From an uncultured Ulvibacter sp. (GTDB lineage: Bacteria; Bacteroidota; Bacteroidia; Flavobacteriales; Flavobacteriaceae), in the NCBI GenBank assembly GCA_938083445.1, contig CALKCP010000022.1, forward strand, positions 1 to 64,000: 64,000 bases of DNA, given 5' to 3'. Below are positions 35,042-45,019 of the stretch, piece after piece (within the stretch, counting starts at the first letter, position 1; the number at the start of each line of letters is the position of its first letter). Under the pieces are notes generated by a model. The model made no database searches, was not told where the DNA came from, and saw only the letters and a program-made list of their open reading frames with translations. A program made the position numbers and the translations under genes.

Positions 35042-37873
35042 CTAATGTAATTCTTTTTTTAGGAAATTGGCTGTATAGCTCTCCTTACATTTAATAATAT
35101 TTTCTGGAGAACCTTTAACAATTACCGAACCTCCTTTCTTTCCACCTTCTGGACCGATGTCAAAGATGTAGTCGACGGTTTTTATAACATCTAGGTTGTG
35201 CTCAATAATTAGGACCGTATTTCCTTTATCCACTAACTTGTTTAGAACAAGCATAAGTACACGAATATCTTCAAAATGAAGTCCGGTTGTTGGCTCATCT
35301 AAAATATAAATAGTATTTCCAGTATCTCTTTTTGAAAGTTCTGTTGCCAGTTTAATTCGTTGTGCTTCGCCTCCAGAGAGGGTGGTGGATTGTTGTCCTA
35401 AGGTAATATACCCAAGACCAACATCCTGAATGGTTTTTAATTTCCTATATATTTTCGGGATTAACTCAAAGTAGGGACAGGCCTCGTCTATGGTCATGTC
35501 AAGGACATCGTATATGGACTTTCCTTTGTATCTAATTTCAAGTGTTTCGCGATTAAAACGTTTTCCCAAGCAGGTTTCACATTCGACGTATACATCTGGC
35601 AAAAAATTCATCTCAATAACCCGCAAACCACCTCCTTTGCATGTTTCACATCTTCCTCCAGTAACATTAAAGCTAAACCTTCCAGGCTTGTACCCACGTA
35701 TCATAGCTTCTGGCACTTTTGCAAAAAGACTTCTAATTTCAGAAAACAAACCTGTGTATGTAGCAGGGTTGGATCGTGGTGTGCGTCCTATCGGTAATTG
35801 ATTGATGTCTATTACTTTATCGAGATGTTCAAGGCCACTAATTTTTGTGTACGGCAATGGCTTTTTTACGCCATTAAAAAAGTGTGCATTTAAAATTGGG
35901 TAGAGCGTTCCATTAATTAGGGATGATTTCCCACTTCCTGATACGCCTGTAACACCTATCATTTTACCTAATGGGATGTCAATAGAAACGTTTTTTAGGT
36001 TGTTTCCCGTTGCGCCTTTTAAACGAAGTGTTTTTCCGTTTCCTTTTCTTCTTTTTTTCGGAATTGCGATCTGTTTTGCACCACTTAAATAGTCTGAGGT
36101 GAGGGTACGGTGTTTTAAAATTTCTGAAGGGGTACCTTCCGAAACTATTTCACCACCGTGTTTTCCAGCCCCGGGTCCTATATCAATCACATAATCTGCT
36201 TGTTCGATCATGTCTTTATCGTGTTCTACAACAATAACAGAATTCCCGAGGTCTCTTAGAGAAAGAAGTGACGCAATCAACTTGGCATTGTCTCGTTGAT
36301 GTAGCCCAATGCTCGGCTCATCTAGGATATAAAGCACTCCGACCAATTGAGACCCGATTTGGGTGGCTAGCCTTATTCGCTGTGCTTCTCCTCCCGACAG
36401 CGATTTAGAACTTCTATTCAAAGCCAAGTAGGTGAGTCCCACATCAACTAAAAACTGAAGTCTCGCTCGTACTTCTTTAATGATTTCTTCAGCTATCTTT
36501 AGTTGATTTTTAGATAGGTTTTTTTCGATTTCCTTAAACCATTCCCTTAATTCAATAACATCCATTTCTGCGAGTTCAGAAATGTTTTTACCATTCACTT
36601 TAAAAAATAGCGATTCTTTACGGAGACGACTTCCATTGCATTCGGGGCAGGGTATTTCATCCATATATTCTTTTGCCCATCGCTTCAGTGATTTTGACTC
36701 ATTTGCGTCAAAGGTATTTTGGAGAAAAGTAGCGACTCCCTCGAATTCGATTTTATAAGTTCTTGTAATGCCGAGCGTTTTGGAAGCTATATCAAACTTG
36801 TCATTTCCACCGTAAAAAATAACGGCTTTTGCATCTTCGGGAATACTAGCAAATGCATCGGTAAGTTTAAATGAGAACCTTTCTGCAATTAGTTCTAATT
36901 GCTTAAAAATCCAATTGCTTTTTTGTGGGCCATGTGGCGCCAATGCCCCCTGCTTAATTGACAACTCTTTGTTGGGGACAATTTTATCTACGTTTACCAA
37001 ATGCAATTGACCAAGGCCTTTGCAATTTGGACACATCCCTTTTGGCGAATTAAACGAAAAATTAGTTGGCTCTGGATTGGGATATGAAATACCGCTGGTT
37101 GGGCACATTAGTGAACGGCTAAAATAGCGCAGATTCTGCGTTTCATTGTCCAGGATTATAAGCACATCATCTCCATGGTACATGGCTGTATTGATGGTCT
37201 CATTCAATCGTTTGCCGTTATCTTTTGTATCTGAAATAAGCAAACGGTCAATGACGATTTCAATGTCGTGGTTCTTATATCGATCCACCTTCATACCTTT
37301 TACAATATCCATGATGACACCGTCGACTCTAACTTTAAGAAAGCCCTGTTTGGCAATTTGTTCAAATAGCTCCCTGTAATGTCCTTTTCTTGAACGAACT
37401 ACGGGTGCTAAAACGCTCACTTTTCTTCCCTTAAAATCAGCTAGGATGAGTTGTATTATGTGTTCATCATTATAACTCACCATTTTTTCTCCGGTGTTAT
37501 AACTATAAGCATCACTTGCTCTAGCATAAAAAAGGCGAAGAAAATCATATATCTCGGTGATGGTACCTACGGTAGAACGTGGGCTTCGGCTTGTCGTTTT
37601 TTGTTCAATAGCAATTACTGGTGACAGCCCTTCAATTTTATCTACGTCCGGACGTTCAAGACTGCCTAAAAATTGTCGTGCATATGCCGAAAAAGTTTCT
37701 ATGTAACGTCTTTGTCCTTCCGCATAAATTGTATCGAAAGCCAATGATGATTTACCACTTCCCGAAAGACCGGTGATAACAACTAATTTATCTCTTGGAA
37801 TCTTTACATCGATTTCCTTCAGATTATGAACCCGTGTCCCAAAAACCTCAATAAAATCTTCATTTTTCTCCAT
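35042..37873 (-). CDS. uvrA: Excinuclease ABC subunit A
   Basis: The 943-residue ATPase is a complete UvrA. It has two Walker A motifs ('[13 protein letters not shown]' near residue 37 and '[13 protein letters not shown]' near 645), two ABC signatures 'LSGGEAQRI', and Cys-pair zinc modules 'CPNCKGLG', '[10 protein letters not shown]', and 'CETCKGGG' with 'CETCLGKR'. It finds bulky DNA damage together with UvrB, which is not in the window. ATG 37873 is chosen because the -7 element ends just upstream; the frame's earlier TTG lies inside that element. Confidence 0.98.
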   Translation of the reverse strand: MEKNEDFIEVFGTRVHNLKEIDVKIPRDKLVVITGLSGSGKSSLAFDTIYAEGQRRYIETFSAYARQFLGSLERPDVDKIEGLSPVIAIEQKTTSRSPRSTVGTITEIYDFLRLFYARASDAYSYNTGEKMVSYNDEHIIQLILADFKGRKVSVLAPVVRSRKGHYRELFEQIAKQGFLKVRVDGVIMDIVKGMKVDRYKNHDIEIVIDRLLISDTKDNGKRLNETINTAMYHGDDVLIILDNETQNLRYFSRSLMCPTSGISYPNPEPTNFSFNSPKGMCPNCKGLGQLHLVNVDKIVPNKELSIKQGALAPHGPQKSNWIFKQLELIAERFSFKLTDAFASIPEDAKAVIFYGGNDKFDIASKTLGITRTYKIEFEGVATFLQNTFDANESKSLKRWAKEYMDEIPCPECNGSRLRKESLFFKVNGKNISELAEMDVIELREWFKEIEKNLSKNQLKIAEEIIKEVRARLQFLVDVGLTYLALNRSSKSLSGGEAQRIRLATQIGSQLVGVLYILDEPSIGLHQRDNAKLIASLLSLRDLGNSVIVVEHDKDMIEQADYVIDIGPGAGKHGGEIVSEGTPSEILKHRTLTSDYLSGAKQIAIPKKRRKGNGKTLRLKGATGNNLKNVSIDIPLGKMIGVTGVSGSGKSSLINGTLYPILNAHFFNGVKKPLPYTKISGLEHLDKVIDINQLPIGRTPRSNPATYTGLFSEIRSLFAKVPEAMIRGYKPGRFSFNVTGGRCETCKGGGLRVIEMNFLPDVYVECETCLGKRFNRETLEIRYKGKSIYDVLDMTIDEACPYFELIPKIYRKLKTIQDVGLGYITLGQQSTTLSGGEAQRIKLATELSKRDTGNTIYILDEPTTGLHFEDIRVLMLVLNKLVDKGNTVLIIEHNLDVIKTVDYIFDIGPEGGKKGGSVIVKGSPENIIKCKESYTANFLKKELH

Positions 37874-37879
37874 AGTTTG

Positions 37880-37887
37880 CAAAGATA
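37880..37887 (-). promoter_or_regulatory. -7 element before uvrA
   Basis: On the minus strand TATCTTTG lies 6 nt before the uvrA ATG. No good TTTG is seen 19-20 nt upstream and no palindrome like those at dnaE is present. Confidence 0.45.
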
Positions 37888-37956
37888 CTTATTTGCAATG
37901 TAAATTTTGAAGTGGGAGTGCTATCTATCTTGTATTATTTGATAGAGAAGCTGCGG

Positions 37957-38970
37957 TTAACTGTCTATTTCACCACCTAAGAATTGGTATAGAGTAGTAG
38001 AAATATAGAAGATGATGCTAGCGACTAATGCATAGCTTATAATTAAAGTGATTATAGGGAGATTAAAGAGCATAAAGAAAATGGGTAAGAGAACACCAAA
38101 CATTGCTAGCAGTAAAAATATAATATATAGATAACGCATTATGTTAGGGAGGCGACTTCCCGCAGTATCTTGCAATTGATATAATTTAGGCATGACTTCC
38201 TTGCTCATGTATTCTCCTAGTTTTGAAAGAAAAACTTCATTAAAAGATGAATCTTCAAATTCGTTACCGTCTATGGTATTTGCTAAAATCATTATTTTAT
38301 CTTGGTGACGATCAAAAACAGCTTCTAAATTTAAGGCATCTTTAAAAACACCGTATTTATAGCCAAAGTAATACCAAAGTCCAGACCCACATTTGTGTTC
38401 TAGCCATTTTTCTACAATAGCTTTATCATAAATTGAAGGATAACGTACATCATCAATAACAGATTTTTCCCCTGTATTAATCATTAACAAGGATTTCAAT
38501 TCTAAATAGAGATTCTCTGTTTCGTTATAATTATGATTTTCTTGTAAAAATTCTATGGCTAATTTGGATTTACCCTTATAAAATTCTTTGACCTCAAAAA
38601 ATGTAAGTCCGTCATACTCTTCGTCTATATTTTTCTTTAAACCTGGCAACCACATTTTTGATTGCATAAGCAGCTCAACAATGGATCTAAAATCATGCAT
38701 TTTCTGAGTTATTGTGTTCAGTCTTCCTGCCATTGAGGAACGGTTCTTTTTCAAACCTGTAAGGGCTGCGGCTAGGTATGCCAAAATTAATGCCGAAAGA
38801 AAACCACTAATACTTAAAAAGATGGTGCTAAGATTTGACAATTGTTCACCAAATTCTGGTGTTGAATTGTGTTTTTGATAAAGAAGCAGAATAAGAGAAA
38901 CACAGAGGAGCCCACTAAATACCAGTGGGAGAACTTTAAACAAATCCTTATGGAAAGATTTCTTTTTCAT
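37957..38970 (-). CDS. Four-helix membrane protein with large soluble loop, unknown function
   Basis: I do not recognise the family. The 337-residue protein has two N-terminal hydrophobic segments ('VLPLVFSGLLCVSLILLLY' and 'FLSALILAYLAAAL'), a charged central domain of about 190 residues, and two C-terminal segments ('YLYIIFLLLAMFGVLLPIFF' and 'LIISYALVASIIFYI'). The central part contains 'WLEHKCGSGLWYYFGYKYG' but no catalytic motif I know. Start ATG 38970 is preferred over a TTG two codons earlier. Repeats in the upstream spacer may regulate it. It lies upstream of uvrA by 83 nt. Confidence 0.7.
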   Translation of the reverse strand: MKKKSFHKDLFKVLPLVFSGLLCVSLILLLYQKHNSTPEFGEQLSNLSTIFLSISGFLSALILAYLAAALTGLKKNRSSMAGRLNTITQKMHDFRSIVELLMQSKMWLPGLKKNIDEEYDGLTFFEVKEFYKGKSKLAIEFLQENHNYNETENLYLELKSLLMINTGEKSVIDDVRYPSIYDKAIVEKWLEHKCGSGLWYYFGYKYGVFKDALNLEAVFDRHQDKIMILANTIDGNEFEDSSFNEVFLSKLGEYMSKEVMPKLYQLQDTAGSRLPNIMRYLYIIFLLLAMFGVLLPIFFMLFNLPIITLIISYALVASIIFYISTTLYQFLGGEIDS

Positions 38971-39136
38971 TTGCAAATTTTCAATAAAGAAATTGCAAGA
39001 GTAGAAGGGGATCGGTATGTTTAAAACCTACTCTATAAAAAGATGTTTAATAAACAAACACCTACTTATGCCTAAAATAATTTTACTATTAATTATTCCT
39101 CCGCAACATTTTCTTTTTGAAAATAGTTAAGATTAG

Positions 39137-39161
39137 CCGTCAAAAATAAGCTTATTTACGG
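39137..39161. repeat. Palindrome in spacer upstream of the 337-residue membrane protein
   Basis: The core AAATAAGCTTATTT is a perfect 14-bp palindrome, extended by CCGT and ACGG arms with a 3-nt bulge. It lies 167 nt before the membrane protein gene and 76 nt after ggt. It has no T-tract and looks more like a binding site than a terminator. Confidence 0.45.
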
Positions 39162-39188
39162 CAAAATGTAGTAAAATACCTACAAATA

Positions 39189-39217
39189 GATAAACGGCAA
39201 TTTTATACGATAAACGG
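39189..39217. repeat. Direct repeat GATAAACGG x2
   Basis: GATAAACGG occurs at 39189-39197 and 39209-39217, 20 nt apart, close to two helical turns. It lies just after the ggt stop and near the palindrome at 39137. Confidence 0.4.
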
Positions 39218-39236
39218 TGTTAAAATCGATATGTAT

Positions 39237-40940
39237 TTAAAAACCGATTGCTGTATCGTCACCTCTTTTATCTGCACCCCCTTCTAATGTGCCATTAGAA
39301 AGCACCATAATACCATCAACTTTTCCTATAGCACGGGCATTCTCCTCATCGGGTGTATATCCTTTCCCTTTCAATTCTTCTAGTGTTTCCTTCTGAAATG
39401 AATTTGGTTCAAACAGCACTATATCTGGTAACCATTGATGGTGAAACCTTGGCGCATTTACTGCTTCCTGAATGTTCATTTCAAATTCATAGACATTAAG
39501 TATGGTTTGTAATACTGATGTGATTATAGTCGAACCTCCTGGTGTCCCCAAGGTCATCCAAAAGGAATCTTCTTTTTCTACTATCGTAGGTGTCATTGAA
39601 CTAAGCATTCTTTTTTGTGGTGCAATGGCATTTGCCTCACCTCCTATAAGTCCAAACATATTAGGTTCTCCTGGTTTAGCACTAAAATCATCCATTTCAT
39701 TATTTAAAAAGAAACCCAATTCTTTCACATATAATTTGGACCCAAAGGCTCCATTAAGTGTCGTGGTAACTGCAACAGCGTTGCCAAATGGGTCTACAAT
39801 AGAATAATGTGTAGTTTCAGTACTTTCATAGCCGGGAATTTCACCATGATCCATAGCGGCCGAAAGGGTTGCTTTATCGAAAGAAAAGTCGTCCATTCTG
39901 CCCTTCAAATAAGCGTCACTTATTAGCTCGTCAACCGGAATGTCTACGAAATCTGGATCGCCTAGAAAATGACTGCGATCGGCATATGCTCTGCGTTCAG
40001 CTTCTGTTATTACTTGAATTGCCTTTGTGCTATTGTGTCCGTATTTTTTTAAGGGGAAATTTTCAATGGATTTAAGTATTTGGGCTAGGCAAATTCCGCC
40101 ACTAGATGGAGGAGACATTGAAATAACACGTAAATCTTTATAATCAAAAACAATAGGTTCTCGCCATTCAGCCTCATAGCTTTCGAGATCTTTCATGCTA
40201 ATAATCCCATCTTTAGAATCGATGTAAGCAACTAATTTTCTCGCTGTTTCTCCTTCGTAAAATTCTTTCCTTCCTTGCTGGGAAATTCGAGTAAGCGTAT
40301 TTGCGAGTGCTATATTCTTAATAGTATCACCTTCTTTATAATCCCTAGTGTATAGCGAAGTTTCTTTATTTACCTCTTCAAAAGTGGCTTTGTATTTTTT
40401 CAGTCGCTTTGCTTGTTTTTCAGTGACTATATATCCTCTTTGAGCTAACTCGATTACAGGTTCCAAAATCTCTTCGATGGGCAGTGTTCCAAGTTTTTGA
40501 TGTACAGCGAATATTCCGGCTATAGTTCCAGGAACACCAACCGCAAGCCCACCAACCTTGCTTTTTTCCTTGATAAAGGCACCCTCGGTGTCGAGGTACA
40601 TATCTTGTGTAGCCTGCAGAGGTGCTTTCTCTCTAAAATCAAAGGAACCAATTTCCCCAGATTGTGTTCTATAGACTATAAACCCTCCTCCTCCAAGATT
40701 TCCAGCAGTAGGATAGGTAAGGGCAAGCGCCATTTCTGTGGCTACCATTGCGTCAAAAGCATTTCCGCCTTTCTCCATGATATCGCTTCCAATTTGCGAA
40801 GCCTCCTCACGTGCAGAAACTACCATAGCACGCTTTGTAATTAATCCAATTTTAGGTTCTGGATTAGGAGCCGTTTTTAAGGCTTCGTTCTTACAGGATA
40901 TTAAAAGGAGTGCAATAATTAGAAAGTAAAAACTTCTCAT
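39237..40940 (-). CDS. ggt: Gamma-glutamyltransferase, lipoprotein
   Basis: The 567-residue protein begins with a lipoprotein signal (lipobox LLISC, Cys near residue 16), so it is anchored in the envelope. The autoprocessing site is 'STETTHYSIVDPFGNAV', where the second Thr of 'TTHYS' becomes the nucleophile. Further motifs are 'GGNAFDAMVA', 'GGGGFIVYR', 'SPPSSGGI' and 'GTPGGSTIITSVLQ'. It cleaves glutathione and other gamma-glutamyl peptides, giving Cys-Gly and glutamate or 5-oxoproline precursors; the pxpABC operon lies about 33 kb away. Its start overlaps the acpH-like stop by 4 nt. Confidence 0.95.
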   Translation of the reverse strand: MRSFYFLIIALLLISCKNEALKTAPNPEPKIGLITKRAMVVSAREEASQIGSDIMEKGGNAFDAMVATEMALALTYPTAGNLGGGGFIVYRTQSGEIGSFDFREKAPLQATQDMYLDTEGAFIKEKSKVGGLAVGVPGTIAGIFAVHQKLGTLPIEEILEPVIELAQRGYIVTEKQAKRLKKYKATFEEVNKETSLYTRDYKEGDTIKNIALANTLTRISQQGRKEFYEGETARKLVAYIDSKDGIISMKDLESYEAEWREPIVFDYKDLRVISMSPPSSGGICLAQILKSIENFPLKKYGHNSTKAIQVITEAERRAYADRSHFLGDPDFVDIPVDELISDAYLKGRMDDFSFDKATLSAAMDHGEIPGYESTETTHYSIVDPFGNAVAVTTTLNGAFGSKLYVKELGFFLNNEMDDFSAKPGEPNMFGLIGGEANAIAPQKRMLSSMTPTIVEKEDSFWMTLGTPGGSTIITSVLQTILNVYEFEMNIQEAVNAPRFHHQWLPDIVLFEPNSFQKETLEELKGKGYTPDEENARAIGKVDGIMVLSNGTLEGGADKRGDDTAIGF

Positions 40941-41521
40941 AGTTCTTTTAGTTTATTTTCGGTGTGCTTTATTAAATCTGGAAAAAAGGAGGTGAATTCT
41001 TCTTTGAATTCTGCATAATGCTCATTCAATTCGACTGTCGCTAGGTTCATTCGAGATTTTCCACGAGTTCGAACGTTCATCTGATTTAGAATGTTGCCAA
41101 TTCCAGGAACTGTGGCATAACTCAATAACCAATTATTAGAAATCATAATAGGCATCATTTTTTGGATTCGCGCAGGCAAAACGTCGTAATTGGACCGAAG
41201 CAGCTTATAAAAGTTATCAATATATTCTTCCAAAGGAGTCGCATGATAATGCACCCAGTTTTTCGCCAAATAGTGATCGTATAATATGTCTACTATTACA
41301 CCACTGTAATGTCCATAGTTTTTGTGAAGTCTTGCTGTAGATAACCTAACGGTTGGATGATGATCTGTATAGCTGTCAATTGCTCGGTGCAAAAGGATTC
41401 CTTTTTTAATCTTTGAAGGGTATTCCAAATATTTTTTACCTTTTACTCCATCGGCTATGAAATTACCAATTGTGATGCTGTCATCGTCTCCGGAAAGGTA
41501 CAGGTGTGCCAGAAAATTCAT
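40937..41521 (-). CDS. Acyl carrier protein phosphodiesterase-like (AcpH/DUF479)
   Basis: The 194-residue protein starts 'MNFLAHLYLSG' and has 'IGNFIADGVKG' and 'LHRAIDSYTDHHP', with the H/D residues of the HD-like metal site of AcpH. E. coli AcpH removes the phosphopantetheine arm from ACP; the same is inferred here. It overlaps ggt (ATGA-type), forming a two-gene unit. The divergent spacer to glmM is 315 nt. Confidence 0.88.
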   Translation of the reverse strand: MNFLAHLYLSGDDDSITIGNFIADGVKGKKYLEYPSKIKKGILLHRAIDSYTDHHPTVRLSTARLHKNYGHYSGVIVDILYDHYLAKNWVHYHATPLEEYIDNFYKLLRSNYDVLPARIQKMMPIMISNNWLLSYATVPGIGNILNQMNVRTRGKSRMNLATVELNEHYAEFKEEFTSFFPDLIKHTENKLKEL

Positions 41522-41716
41522 TCACTAAATATATGTCTTTTTAGTCTTTAATGCGCATCGTTTGGACAGAATCCTCCGTTTCCTTCTTTATTGCTTTTTA
41601 TTAGTATGGAACCTGGTATTGTGTCCCTCATTTTAAAAGGATTACGCACGGCTTGAAATGGTCTAGTTATCCACAGTTTTTATGAATACATTGACGATGC
41701 TACTCGAAGCGCATGC

Positions 41717-41735
41717 AATATAGTGTAACTATATT
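41717..41735. promoter_or_regulatory. Inverted repeat IR1 upstream of glmM
   Basis: AATATAG-TGTAA-CTATATT is a perfect 7/5/7 inverted repeat. It lies 34 nt upstream of the -7 element, in the position of an activator or distal operator site. Confidence 0.5.
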
Positions 41736-41742
41736 TCTATTT

Positions 41743-41756
41743 AATGTGTACACATT
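41743..41756. promoter_or_regulatory. Palindrome IR2 at the glmM promoter
   Basis: AATGTGTACACATT is a perfect 14-bp palindrome that would cover the -33 region of the glmM promoter. It shares the GTGTA block with IR1, and the two centres are about 23-24 bp apart. Confidence 0.55.
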
Positions 41757-41768
41757 TATACGAACTGT

Positions 41769-41776
41769 TATATTTG
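41769..41776 (+). promoter_or_regulatory. -7 element of glmM
   Basis: TATATTTG matches TAnnTTTG and gives a predicted leader of about 54 nt to ATG 41837. No clear -33 TTTG is present, and the palindrome at 41743 occupies that place. Confidence 0.5.
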
Positions 41777-41836
41777 CACAAATTTCATATACACTCTTCG
41801 AGAAATATTTTTTGAAGAAACAAATAGACCAATACA

Positions 41837-43225
41837 ATGACATTAATAAAATCAATATCTGGAATTCGTGGAACTATTGGAGGTGCACAAGGCGAGAATC
41901 TCACACCCATAGATGCTGTTAAATACGCCGCTGCCTATGGCGCTTGGATAAAACAACAGCGCGATAAGAGTCTACACAAGATTGTGGTTGGGCGGGATGC
42001 ACGTATTTCTGGTCATATGGTTCAGGAGTTGGTAATGCAAACACTAGTAGGGATGGGAATACACGTTGTAGACCTAGGATTGTCAACAACACCTACTGTC
42101 GAGGTTGCCGTGGTATTGGAAAAAGCAGATGGAGGAATTATTCTAACGGCTAGTCACAATCCGAAGCAATGGAATGCACTTAAATTATTAAATAATAAAG
42201 GAGAGTTTTTAAACGCAGAAGCGGGTCAAGAGATTTTGAATATTGCCGAAAACGGAAAGATTGATTTTGCAGATGTTGACGCCTTAGGACAGATCACAAT
42301 TAATGACGCTTATATCGATATTCACATAGAAGAGATTTTAAACTTGCCCTTGGTAAACGTTGAAGCAATTAAGAAAGCAAAATTTAAAGTGGTGGTTGAC
42401 GCGGTGAATTCGACAGGTGGTATTGCTGTTCCGCTCTTGTTGGAAGCGCTAGGAGTTGATCCTGTGAAATTATACTGCACACCAAATGGTCAATTCCCCC
42501 ACAATCCAGAGCCACTAAAAGAACATTTGGGTGACCTAATGGAGCTAGTTGTGAAAGAAAAGGCAGACTTCGGACTCGTTGTGGACCCAGATGTTGATAG
42601 GCTGGCATTTGTTGATGAAAATGGAGACATGTTTGGCGAAGAATATACACTTGTAGCTGTAGCCGATTATATTTTGCAAAATACACCTGGAAATACAGTG
42701 TCTAATATGTCATCATCGCGTGCCCTGCGTGATGTTACTAATAAATACGGTTGTAGCTATACAGCCAGTGCAGTTGGAGAGGTGAATGTGGTAGATTTAA
42801 TGAAAGAAACCCATGCCGTTATTGGTGGAGAAGGAAATGGAGGTATTATTTATCCAGAGTTACATTATGGGCGCGATAGCTTGGTAGGAATTGCCTTATT
42901 TTTAAGTTACTTGGCAGAAATTAATAGCTCTGTTAGTGAGCTACGAAAAGGATATCCTGCTTATTTTGCAAGTAAAAATAAGATTCAGTTAACACCCGAG
43001 TTGGATGTGGAAGGTATCTTAAAGGCTATGGAGGCTAAATATAGTTCGGAAGACATAAACACCATTGATGGGGTTAAAATTGATTTTGAGGAAAAATGGG
43101 TGCATTTAAGAAAATCCAATACGGAGCCCATAATCCGAATCTATACTGAAGCCAAATCCCAGCAAGCTGCAGATGATTTAGCCGAAAGGTTTATTAATGA
43201 GATTATAGAAATTTCTAAATCCTAA
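41837..43225 (+). CDS. glmM: Phosphoglucosamine mutase / phosphohexomutase
   Basis: The 462-residue protein has all alpha-D-phosphohexomutase motifs: active-site serine loop 'LTASHNPKQWNALK' (residues about 97-110), metal loop 'DPDVDRLAFVDENG', sugar-binding loop 'GEGNGGIIYPELHYGRDSL' and phosphate-binding 'RKSNTEPIIRIYTEA'. GEGNGG is typical of the GlmM group in Bacteroidota, where it converts glucosamine-6-phosphate to glucosamine-1-phosphate for UDP-GlcNAc. A phosphomannomutase activity cannot be excluded. It is a single-gene unit with a repeat-rich promoter. Confidence 0.88.
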   Translation: MTLIKSISGIRGTIGGAQGENLTPIDAVKYAAAYGAWIKQQRDKSLHKIVVGRDARISGHMVQELVMQTLVGMGIHVVDLGLSTTPTVEVAVVLEKADGGIILTASHNPKQWNALKLLNNKGEFLNAEAGQEILNIAENGKIDFADVDALGQITINDAYIDIHIEEILNLPLVNVEAIKKAKFKVVVDAVNSTGGIAVPLLLEALGVDPVKLYCTPNGQFPHNPEPLKEHLGDLMELVVKEKADFGLVVDPDVDRLAFVDENGDMFGEEYTLVAVADYILQNTPGNTVSNMSSSRALRDVTNKYGCSYTASAVGEVNVVDLMKETHAVIGGEGNGGIIYPELHYGRDSLVGIALFLSYLAEINSSVSELRKGYPAYFASKNKIQLTPELDVEGILKAMEAKYSSEDINTIDGVKIDFEEKWVHLRKSNTEPIIRIYTEAKSQQAADDLAERFINEIIEISKS

Positions 43226-43337
43226 TTTGACTTATTGTTTTCTCCGTATAGAAATGAATGGGTGTAACATCTAGCTTGGCCTGATGTAACATTGCAACAT
43301 TTAAAAGGAATTTCAATTGGTTGGTTTCAAGTAGCTA

Positions 43338-44228
43338 TTATTGGTATTCAGGAGGCACCTTATCTTTGTGTTTCCATCTTTTGTGTGTCCATAAATAAAA
43401 TTCGGGTGCTTCATAAATCTGTTCTTCTACGAGCTTCATGAAGATGTCCGTAATTTCATAATCTTTATACTCTTTAGGTGTTAATGTTATGGTATTAAAA
43501 GTAGCCTCATAATGCCCACGCTTTACTTTTTTCACCTTACAAAAGACAACAGCCATATCCAGTTTTTTAGCTAGCATTTCAGCGCCGGTATGAACAGGAA
43601 CCTTTATGCCCATAAATTCATTCCAATGATGCGTTGTATGTAGTTTTGGCGTTTGATCAGAAATAAAACCATTAAGTGTTAACTCACCCTTTTTTTTCGA
43701 TTTAGTAAGTTCTGGCACAGTTTCTTTGGTTGAAATCAAGAAGGTATTGTATTTTGCTCTAATTCGTTTTACCAAAGCATCAAAATATTTATTTGCTAAA
43801 GGCTTGTAAATTGCATGTCCCTTTAGTGATGTATATCGCTGTAGGATAAAAATCCACTCCCAACTTGCATAATGCGCCATCATTAAGACCAAACTTTTAT
43901 TCTCTTTTTCAATTTTCCCAATTTCTTCCATGTTTGTGGCTAGAAACCTCTTTTTTAATTCAGCTTCTGAAATAGAAAGTGACTTTATAGCTTCTACGAG
44001 CATGTCGCAGAAATGATGGTAGAACTTTTTGCTGATAGATTGTATTTCCTGTTCCGGTTTTTCAGGAAATACAAGTTTCAAATTATCAATTACGACCTTT
44101 TTTCGATACCCTATAATGTGATAGACCAAAACAAAAATAAAGTCTGAGAGAACATACAATATTCTTGTTGGAATAATCGAAATTATCCATAAGATCGGGT
44201 AGACTAAAATATAAACTAGCAGTTGCAT
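43338..44228 (-). CDS. LpxL-type lysophospholipid/lipid A acyltransferase
   Basis: The 296-residue inner-membrane protein has one N-terminal hydrophobic anchor and the LpxL/HtrB-family core. The catalytic HxxxxE motif is 'MAHYASWEWIF' near residue 117, followed by 'ISDQTPKLHTTHHWNEFMG' and 'FYLWTHKRWKHKD' at the end. It adds a secondary acyl chain to lipid A or an aminolipid. The gene is convergent with glmM; the spacer holds two TGTAACAT copies but no clear terminator. Confidence 0.9.
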   Translation of the reverse strand: MQLLVYILVYPILWIISIIPTRILYVLSDFIFVLVYHIIGYRKKVVIDNLKLVFPEKPEQEIQSISKKFYHHFCDMLVEAIKSLSISEAELKKRFLATNMEEIGKIEKENKSLVLMMAHYASWEWIFILQRYTSLKGHAIYKPLANKYFDALVKRIRAKYNTFLISTKETVPELTKSKKKGELTLNGFISDQTPKLHTTHHWNEFMGIKVPVHTGAEMLAKKLDMAVVFCKVKKVKRGHYEATFNTITLTPKEYKDYEITDIFMKLVEEQIYEAPEFYLWTHKRWKHKDKVPPEYQ

Positions 44229-44360
44229 AGGTAAATTTACCGCAAAACTAAGTATTTTTGATAAGTAGATGGCAGCTGTCTGTTGTTTTTCAGAAAAATA
44301 AAATAAAATCGTTAATAATTCGGGGCCGAGTACAATGAATATCTAACATTAATAGAATAA

Positions 44361-45008
44361 ATGCAGAATATACATATTGCAACTATCATAATTATTGCAG
44401 CAAATGTCATCATTTCACTAAAAGGGTTTAAAGACTATCGCTTTTTTGAAAAGTATAAGTTTAATATCGCGGGCATTAGAAAGGGCGAACAGATTCGAAT
44501 GTTAAGTTCGGGTTTTTTACATGCAGATTATAACCACCTTATTTTCAACATGCTTACGCTGTATTTCTTTGCAGGGGTTGTGATTTTATATGTTGGCGTA
44601 ACCCAGTTTGTTTTAATCTATTTGGCAAGTTTGCTCCTCGGCAACCTTTTGTCTTTCTATTTTCATAAGAATGAATACCATTATAGTGCTGTTGGAGCAA
44701 GTGGGGCTGTCATGGGGATTTTGTACGCTGCTATTCTTTTTATTCCAAATCAAAATTTATATTTATTTTTTGCTATTCCGATTCCGGCCTGGATTTTTGG
44801 TGTGGCATATTTATTGTATTCAATCTATGGAATGAAAAATAAACTTGGTAATATCGGGCATGACGCTCACATAGGCGGCGCTATAGGCGGCTATGTATTA
44901 ACGATTCTATTCGCACCTTCTTTGTTAGAAACTAGCTTGTGGATTGTTGTATTATTGGCCTTTCCTATCATCCTCTTGTTTATATTATACAAACTTGGAA
45001 AAATTTAA
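44361..45008 (+). CDS. Rhomboid family intramembrane serine protease
   Basis: The 215-residue protein has six hydrophobic segments. The rhomboid signature is complete: 'HADYNHLIFNM' in TM2, the catalytic serine in 'VGASGAVMGI' in TM4 (near residue 114) and the catalytic histidine in 'DAHIGGAIGGY' in TM6. It cuts membrane proteins within or near the bilayer; the substrates are unknown. The SIMPL gene starts 12 nt after its stop, so the two are probably cotranscribed. Confidence 0.94.
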   Translation: MQNIHIATIIIIAANVIISLKGFKDYRFFEKYKFNIAGIRKGEQIRMLSSGFLHADYNHLIFNMLTLYFFAGVVILYVGVTQFVLIYLASLLLGNLLSFYFHKNEYHYSAVGASGAVMGILYAAILFIPNQNLYLFFAIPIPAWIFGVAYLLYSIYGMKNKLGNIGHDAHIGGAIGGYVLTILFAPSLLETSLWIVVLLAFPIILLFILYKLGKI

Positions 45009-45019
45009 AACCCATACAA

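Larger units (their letters stand above)
41522..41836. other. Divergent spacer between acpH-like gene and glmM
   Basis: No gene is visible in these 315 nt. The glmM-proximal half holds two inverted repeats (41717-41735 and 41743-41756) and a -7 element (41769-41776). A single DnaA-box-like TTATCCACA lies at 41667-41675; it is probably chance. A promoter for acpH-ggt was not recognised. Confidence 0.6.

Noticed and set aside
41667-41675. DnaA-box-like TTATCCACA upstream of glmM
   Set aside because: A second exact copy lies inside the E1 coding sequence at 30150-30158, there is no cluster, and dnaA is absent; no origin is supported.
43261-43320. TGTAACAT repeated twice in the glmM/lpxL-type spacer
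   Set aside because: Two 8-mers in a short AT-rich spacer can arise by chance and do not form a clean inverted repeat or terminator.
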